Under the pieces are notes generated by a model. That model saw only the letters and a list, made by a program, of their open reading frames with translations. It did no database searches and was not told where the DNA came from. A program made the position numbers and the translations under genes. A stretch of 16,668 nt of DNA from Sporomusaceae bacterium (GTDB lineage Bacteria; Bacillota_C; Negativicutes; Sporomusales_B; UBA7701). Positions 13,345 to 16,668 of the stretch are shown here, in pieces. The stretch spans positions 1 through 16,668 of the forward strand of contig JALHDI010000107.1 in NCBI GenBank assembly GCA_022839045.1. The letters run 5' to 3'. The number at the start of each line of letters is the position of its first letter. Within the stretch, counting starts at the first letter, position 1.

Positions 13345-13432
13345 TATTAATATTAATAGTTTTTGCGGGCGGCGTCAATTGAGGATTGCCGGCAATAACG
13401 GGCGGGGCTGCCATTTTGGCCGGCAAGGAAAA

Positions 13433-13453
13433 AGCCTCCCGGCGGGGGAGGCT
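13433..13453 (-). terminator. Minus-strand terminator with no gene in front of it
   Basis: Arms AGCCTCCC (13433-13440) and GGGAGGCT (13446-13453) around a five-base loop. On the minus strand the stem is followed by TTTTTCC, a proper terminator; on the plus strand G-rich sequence follows. No minus-strand coding sequence lies between here and 14814. Confidence 0.75.
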
Positions 13454-13624
13454 GGGGATGGGGCGGGGCGAAGAGACGCGTGCTGTGCGCCGGAGTTCTC
13501 CGCCACCGCCTGCACGTATGCCGAATCGACGGCAGGCGGGCTTTACGCCTTAAATTTGCGACTGTTTCTCGGCATTGGCTTCGTCCCCGTTACGGATGCC
13601 GCCAAACATTTGTTCCGAAGGGAG
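13454..13624. other. Intergenic segment with a long hairpin, no gene
   Basis: Part of the 406-base gap between padR and the nucleotidyltransferase gene. It contains perfect arms CCGCCTGC (13506-13513) and GCAGGCGG (13532-13539). Open frames of 62-86 residues cross it but have no binding site or recognisable protein pattern. It could be transcribed on the minus strand toward the terminator at 13433. Confidence 0.4.
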
Positions 13625-13653
13625 TTGAAAGGACGTTAAGAATAAAGAATAAT
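13625..13653 (+). promoter_or_regulatory. Likely promoter of the nucleotidyltransferase gene
   Basis: TTGAAA (13625-13630), 17 bases and AATAAT (13648-13653) form a good sigma-A promoter 33 bases before the ATG, with GGGGAGA as the ribosome binding site nine bases from the start. Confidence 0.65.
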
Positions 13654-13686
13654 AGCGACTTTGTATAAGTGGGGAGATGAAGATTT

Positions 13687-14526
13687 ATGACTGCGCAAGA
13701 TATAATAAACGGTATAAGCCAGGACCTGAAAGGAATACCCGGCGTTGTCGGCATAGTGTTAGGGGGTTCGAGGGCACGAGGTACTAATCACGCGACTTCG
13801 GATATCGATATCGGCATTTATTATGATGAAGCGGCGGGGTTTGATGTAGATGAAGTGAGCAGGGTCGCCGCCAACTGGGACGATGACCGCCGCGAGAAGC
13901 TGGTTACGCCTTTAGGCGGCTGGGGCGCCTGGGTGAATGCCGGCGGCTGGCTTGTCGTTCAAGGCTATCATGTTGATTTGATCCTGCGCGATATCAAGAG
14001 GGTCGCGCAGGTTATCGACGAATGTCTGGCGGGGAAAGTTACCACTCATTATCATGCCGGGCATCCGCACGCTTACCTGAATGTAATTTATATGGGTGAG
14101 GTCGCGGTATGCAAAATTTTGGCCGAAACAACAAATCAGGTTTCTGCGCTGAAGGCGAAAACCCGGCCGTATCCAAAGGCGCTGAAGGAGGCGATAATCG
14201 GTTATTTCATGTTTGAAGCGCCGTTTTCGCTGATGCTCGCCAAGGGTTATAGCGGGAAGGACGACGTGTCGTATGTCGCCGGTCATTGCTTCAGGGCTGT
14301 TTCCTGTTTAAATCAGGCCTTGTTTGCTTTGAACGAAGAATACTGCATCAATGAGAAAAAAGCCGTGCGGATGATCGAGGGCTTTAATAAGAAACCAAGG
14401 GATTATAAGGGCCGGATAGATAAGGTTTTTACGCTGCTGTCCGCCGACAAGGAGAGCACCAGGCAAGGGGTGGAGATATTGCAGGAGCTTGTTGACGAAA
14501 CGGAAACGCTGGTTAAAGATGCGTGA
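13687..14526 (+). CDS. Pol-beta superfamily nucleotidyltransferase
   Basis: A 279-residue protein with an N-terminal minimal nucleotidyltransferase domain. The catalytic motif is clear: GGSRARGTNHATSDIDIGIY (26-45), i.e. GGS followed by the DxD metal pair, and the third carboxylate is in YHVDLILRD, the usual hydrophobic-D-hydrophobic strand. The remaining roughly 180 residues are mostly helical and resemble the helical partner domain of aminoglycoside- or toxin-type transferases in layout, with no known substrate motif. Such proteins attach AMP or another nucleotide to a small molecule, RNA or protein; which one cannot be said. The gene stands alone with its own promoter and terminator. No HEPN/antitoxin partner is adjacent. 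Codons are visibly less GC-biased than in the surrounding genes, which hints at transfer. Confidence 0.85.
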   Translation: MTAQDIINGISQDLKGIPGVVGIVLGGSRARGTNHATSDIDIGIYYDEAAGFDVDEVSRVAANWDDDRREKLVTPLGGWGAWVNAGGWLVVQGYHVDLILRDIKRVAQVIDECLAGKVTTHYHAGHPHAYLNVIYMGEVAVCKILAETTNQVSALKAKTRPYPKALKEAIIGYFMFEAPFSLMLAKGYSGKDDVSYVAGHCFRAVSCLNQALFALNEEYCINEKKAVRMIEGFNKKPRDYKGRIDKVFTLLSADKESTRQGVEILQELVDETETLVKDA

Positions 14527-14565
14527 GGTCTTAAAATGAACGAATAGGACTATAGTAAGACCGCG

Positions 14566-14590
14566 AAAGCTCCCGTAGCCGGGAGCTTTT
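14566..14590 (+). terminator. Terminator of the nucleotidyltransferase gene
   Basis: Arms AAAGCTCCCG (14566-14575) and CGGGAGCTTT (14580-14589) around the loop TAGC, ending in TTTT, 40 bases past the stop codon. Confidence 0.88.
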
Positions 14591-14639
14591 ATCAGTTCCG
14601 CCGATTCTCTTGTCTCCCCCACCGTTCCCAAAAGCTTTG

Positions 14640-14813
14640 ATGTGCCGGGCGCGCCATGGATGGCGCCAGAGCCTGGCCGGCGTACTTGGTTGCGTACGTC
14701 GAGTGGGCCATCCGAGGAGCAAGTGCGCTCCTCTTAGCGCTTTAGCGGTTAGAGGGGCGGCCTGCCCCTTGCGGGTACGCCGCAGGTGGGCGCTTATGGG
14801 CGGTCCTTCTGTA
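14640..14813. other. Hairpin-rich intergenic segment, related to 7480-7677
   Basis: No gene is seen. Hairpins: GCGCC/GGCGC (14651-14655 with 14662-14666, loop ATGGAT), GAGGAGC/GCTCCTC (14714-14720 with 14727-14733), and AGGGGC/GCCCCT (14753-14758 with 14764-14769). The first has the same ATGGAY loop as the large hairpin at 7585-7608 and, like it, is followed on the plus strand by a GAGCC word. None has a T run, so these are not ordinary terminators. Confidence 0.55.
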
Positions 14814-15425
14814 TTAGGATAACAGCTTCCATGCTTCATAGAATAGAAAGCCGGCCAACACTAACAATAATGCCGCAAGTAACCGCATAACGACTATGTA
14901 GCCGCGCCCGGTGAAGGCGTGGCGCGATTTGGCGACAATAAGGGCGAGGAGGATTTTCGCGCCTACCAGACAGGAGTAAAAACCGAGGATGAAGGCGGCG
15001 GCGCTGGCGGGGCTTTCCCGCCAGCCGCTGAGGAGGAGCGGGCCGCCGACGGTGAGCCAGAAGAGGTACGGGTGGGGGCTGAGGAGGTTGACGACGGCGC
15101 CGCGGAGGACGGAGTTGGCGGCGGCGGGGTCGTTCGCGGCGGCCGGCGGGCCGGAGCGGGCGTTTTCCCAGGCCATGTGGGCGACGAATAAGCCGCCGGC
15201 GAGGGCGATGAGGCCGAGGATCTGTTGGTAGGCGGCGATGGCGGCCAGCAGCCAGGTGGCGGCGACGATGATGGGCAGGTCGGTGGCGAGGGGCGAGCAG
15301 GCGGCTTTGACGCCTTCGCGGAGGCCGTATCGCATCGTCTGGGCGATGACGAGCGCGAACAGGGGGCCGGGGGAGAGGCCGGCCGACAGGCCCAGGGAGG
15401 CGCCGGCGAGCAAAAAGCCGAGCAT
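14814..15425 (-). CDS. LysE/RhtB-family amino acid exporter
   Basis: A 203-residue inner-membrane protein with about six hydrophobic segments. The N terminus has the family signature GLSPGPLFALVIAQ (16-29), followed by GLREGVKAACSPLATDLPII, the second conserved block, and a central NLLSPHPYLFWLTVGGP. These proteins export amino acids or related small metabolites using the proton gradient; specificity is not readable from sequence. The ATG at 15425 is used because an in-frame stop lies two codons upstream; the nearest purine-rich site (AAAGG) is about 11 bases away, which is weak, and translation probably depends on coupling to the DMT gene, whose stop is seven bases before this start. It is the second gene of a two-transporter operon. 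Confidence 0.9.
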   Translation of the reverse strand: MLGFLLAGASLGLSAGLSPGPLFALVIAQTMRYGLREGVKAACSPLATDLPIIVAATWLLAAIAAYQQILGLIALAGGLFVAHMAWENARSGPPAAANDPAAANSVLRGAVVNLLSPHPYLFWLTVGGPLLLSGWRESPASAAAFILGFYSCLVGAKILLALIVAKSRHAFTGRGYIVVMRLLAALLLVLAGFLFYEAWKLLS

Positions 15426-15432
15426 GGATCAT

Positions 15433-16365
15433 TCAACCTTTCCGGGTTTTGGTGGCTGCCGGCTGCGGCAGGGATTGGCCGCGGGCGAGCCAGAGGCCGA
15501 GGAAGATGACGGCGCCGCCGGCCGCCTGGAGGAAGCCGAAGCTTTCGTCGAGGAAGAGGCAGGCGAAGGCGATGGAGATTACGGGGCAGAGGTTGGGGTA
15601 AAGGGACGCGCGCGTGCTGCCGAGCGCTTTGACGGCCCAAATCCAGGTGAGGTTGGCGAGGGCGAGGGCGAAGACGGACGAGAAGACGATGCTGTACCAG
15701 CCGGCGGCCGGGACGGCGTACCAGTCGGTGCGGGCGAGGTCGGGAACGGCGATGAGGACGAAGAGGACGGCGTTGATGGCGAAGACGGAGGCCATGATCT
15801 GGCGGAGCGAGTAGTTGTCGGCGAGGCGCCTGTAGGTGACGGTGTAGTAGCCGTAACCGTACTGGCCGATGAGGATGAGGACGGCGCCGGTGAGGTGCGG
15901 GCCGGTCAGGCTTATTTCTTTGCCGGCGCCGACGACGGTGAGGATGACGCCGGTGAGGGACAGGGCGATGCCGAGGGCGGCGCGGGGGGAAAGAAACTCG
16001 AGGCCGAGGAGGCGGTTGATGAGGGCGATGTTGACCGGCAGGGTGGCGAGGACAAGGGCGGCGTTGCCGGCGGTGGTGGCGTCCAGGCCATAGATGATGA
16101 AGACTTGGTTGGTGAAGAAGCCGAAGACGCTGATGGCGGCGAGCTGCCCGAGGTCGTTGGCCTTCATGGGCCGGTACTGCCCGCTCAGCAGCAGGGCGGC
16201 GCCGGTGACCAGAGCGGCGATGACGAGGCGGAAGGCGTTGTAGACGAGGGGGTCGATGGCGCCCAGGCCGATCTTCATGACCGGGGTGTTGACGCCCCAG
16301 ATGAAAATGACGGCGAGCAGGATGAGTTCGACTTTGCGGGTTGAGGCTGGTGTGGCGGGTGTCAA
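15433..16365 (-). CDS. DMT-superfamily (EamA/RhaT-type) transporter
   Basis: A 310-residue inner-membrane protein with ten predicted helices arranged as two EamA repeats, the second starting near QYGYGYYTVTYRRLA. Typical features are IFIWGVNTPVMKIGL in helix 1, NAFRLVIAALV in helix 2, the NQVFIIYGLDATTAGNAAL stretch of repeat one, and SLYPNLCPVISIAFACLFLD near the end of repeat two. Members export amino acids and other metabolites. The TTG at 16365 is chosen: GGAG lies eight bases upstream and no ATG or GTG is available before the first helix; the frame extends to 16452 without a site. It is first in an operon with the LysE-type exporter, so the two may handle related solutes. Confidence 0.9.
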   Translation of the reverse strand: MTPATPASTRKVELILLAVIFIWGVNTPVMKIGLGAIDPLVYNAFRLVIAALVTGAALLLSGQYRPMKANDLGQLAAISVFGFFTNQVFIIYGLDATTAGNAALVLATLPVNIALINRLLGLEFLSPRAALGIALSLTGVILTVVGAGKEISLTGPHLTGAVLILIGQYGYGYYTVTYRRLADNYSLRQIMASVFAINAVLFVLIAVPDLARTDWYAVPAAGWYSIVFSSVFALALANLTWIWAVKALGSTRASLYPNLCPVISIAFACLFLDESFGFLQAAGGAVIFLGLWLARGQSLPQPAATKTRKG

Positions 16366-16465
16366 GTTATCATCTCCTGGTATTTTAATTCCACACGCTA
16401 CGCCGGCTACCCTCTGCCGCGGGGAAATAAAAAGGATTTGGCGGCACGGCAACGAAGGTAGGTTT

Positions 16466-16490
16466 GCCGGGGGAAATGCGATGCCCCGGC
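16466..16490 (+). other. Hairpin in the leader of the last gene
   Basis: Arms GCCGGGG (16466-16472) and CCCCGGC (16484-16490) with an 11-base loop, just upstream of the ribosome binding site of the gene starting at 16509. No known riboswitch consensus was recognised. The rest of the divergent gap (16366-16508) shows no strong promoter. Confidence 0.4.
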
Positions 16491-16508
16491 GGTTTGGGAA
16501 GGAACGGG

Positions 16509-16668
16509 TTGGATGGTATGAGTTGCGGCGAAACGGGTCTGTGGGCCATCGAGGCGCGGGCGTTCCGCGTCCCGTTCGTGCCGTTCACGCATAATTTTTG
16601 GGCGCTGGTGGGCGCGGACGGCGAGGTGGCTGATCAGCTGCACGGCCTGGCGGTCGACCCGCGGACGG
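16509..16668 (+). CDS. Unrecognised protein, 5' end only
   Basis: An open frame runs to the window edge (53 residues visible) beginning at TTG 16509, with AAGGA five bases upstream; an in-frame ATG at 16518 is the alternative but has no well-placed site. The sequence includes IEARAFRVPFVPFTHNFWAL and DQLHGLAVDPRT. The pattern of a conserved HNFW and LHGLA looks like a genuine conserved protein rather than chance, but I cannot name the family. It is divergent from the DMT-LysE operon. Confidence 0.55.
   Translation, partial: MDGMSCGETGLWAIEARAFRVPFVPFTHNFWALVGADGEVADQLHGLAVDPRT

Noticed and set aside
12887..13426. N-terminal extension of the HlyD frame back to 13426
   Set aside because: It overlaps padR in a different frame, is Ser/Pro-rich noise, and the ATG at 12886 has a perfect GGAGG.
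13379..13639. 86-residue plus frame between padR and the nucleotidyltransferase gene
   Set aside because: No ribosome binding site, begins before a minus-strand terminator and crosses a hairpin; no recognisable protein pattern, though the last 30 residues look somewhat protein-like.
14640..14813. tRNA or rRNA fragment in the structured gap
   Set aside because: The hairpins do not assemble into a cloverleaf and no GTTCRAATC-type arm or CCA end is present.
15238..16344. 368-residue plus frame opposite the DMT and LysE genes
   Set aside because: Acidic low-complexity shadow of two transporters with clear signatures.

Overview
The window reads as chromosomal DNA of a GC-rich Firmicute (roughly 60% G+C by eye). 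The evidence is GGAGG-type ribosome binding sites in front of almost every gene, frequent GTG and TTG starts, a DUF378/YuzA-type small protein, and PadR/MarR/TetR-controlled efflux operons. Gene types and style suit the Negativicutes (Sporomusaceae-like), but that placement is inference. No rRNA, tRNA, CRISPR array, intact insertion sequence or prophage was seen.

Layout. 1-2750: the 3' end of a DUF3473-type polysaccharide deacetylase with its terminator, an Old Yellow Enzyme-type flavin oxidoreductase, and a convergent polytopic membrane protein of unknown function. 2737-5226: a DUF378 protein diverges from a two-gene unit encoding a single-pass membrane protein and a short FtsH-like AAA+ zinc protease that has lost the usual extracytoplasmic domain. 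5269-6217: a cluster of CTGACAT repeats and a soluble chemoreceptor.

6397-13344 is a run of minus-strand regulator-plus-effector units, each led by its own repressor: marR-GNAT acetyltransferase, tetR-SMR drug exporter, marR-CDF metal exporter, and padR-hlyD-DHA2 drug exporter. In all four the regulator comes first, and in all four an inverted repeat lies in or beside the presumed promoter. Two of these are very clear: twin MarR operators around a TTGACA-N17-TAAAAT promoter, and a 20-bp TetR palindrome filling the spacer between -35 and -10. 13687-14526 is a stand-alone pol-beta-type nucleotidyltransferase with its own promoter and terminator. 14814-16365 is a two-gene DMT-LysE transporter operon. 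16509 to the end is the start of an unrecognised gene.

The window is mainly an efflux and stress-response region. The least explained items are the mini-FtsH and its partner, a MarR regulator with AdcR-like histidines placed in front of a metal exporter, hairpin-rich intergenic islands sharing a hexaloop motif (7480-7677 and 14640-14813), the CTGACAT repeat cluster, and a minus-strand terminator at 13433 with no gene in front of it.
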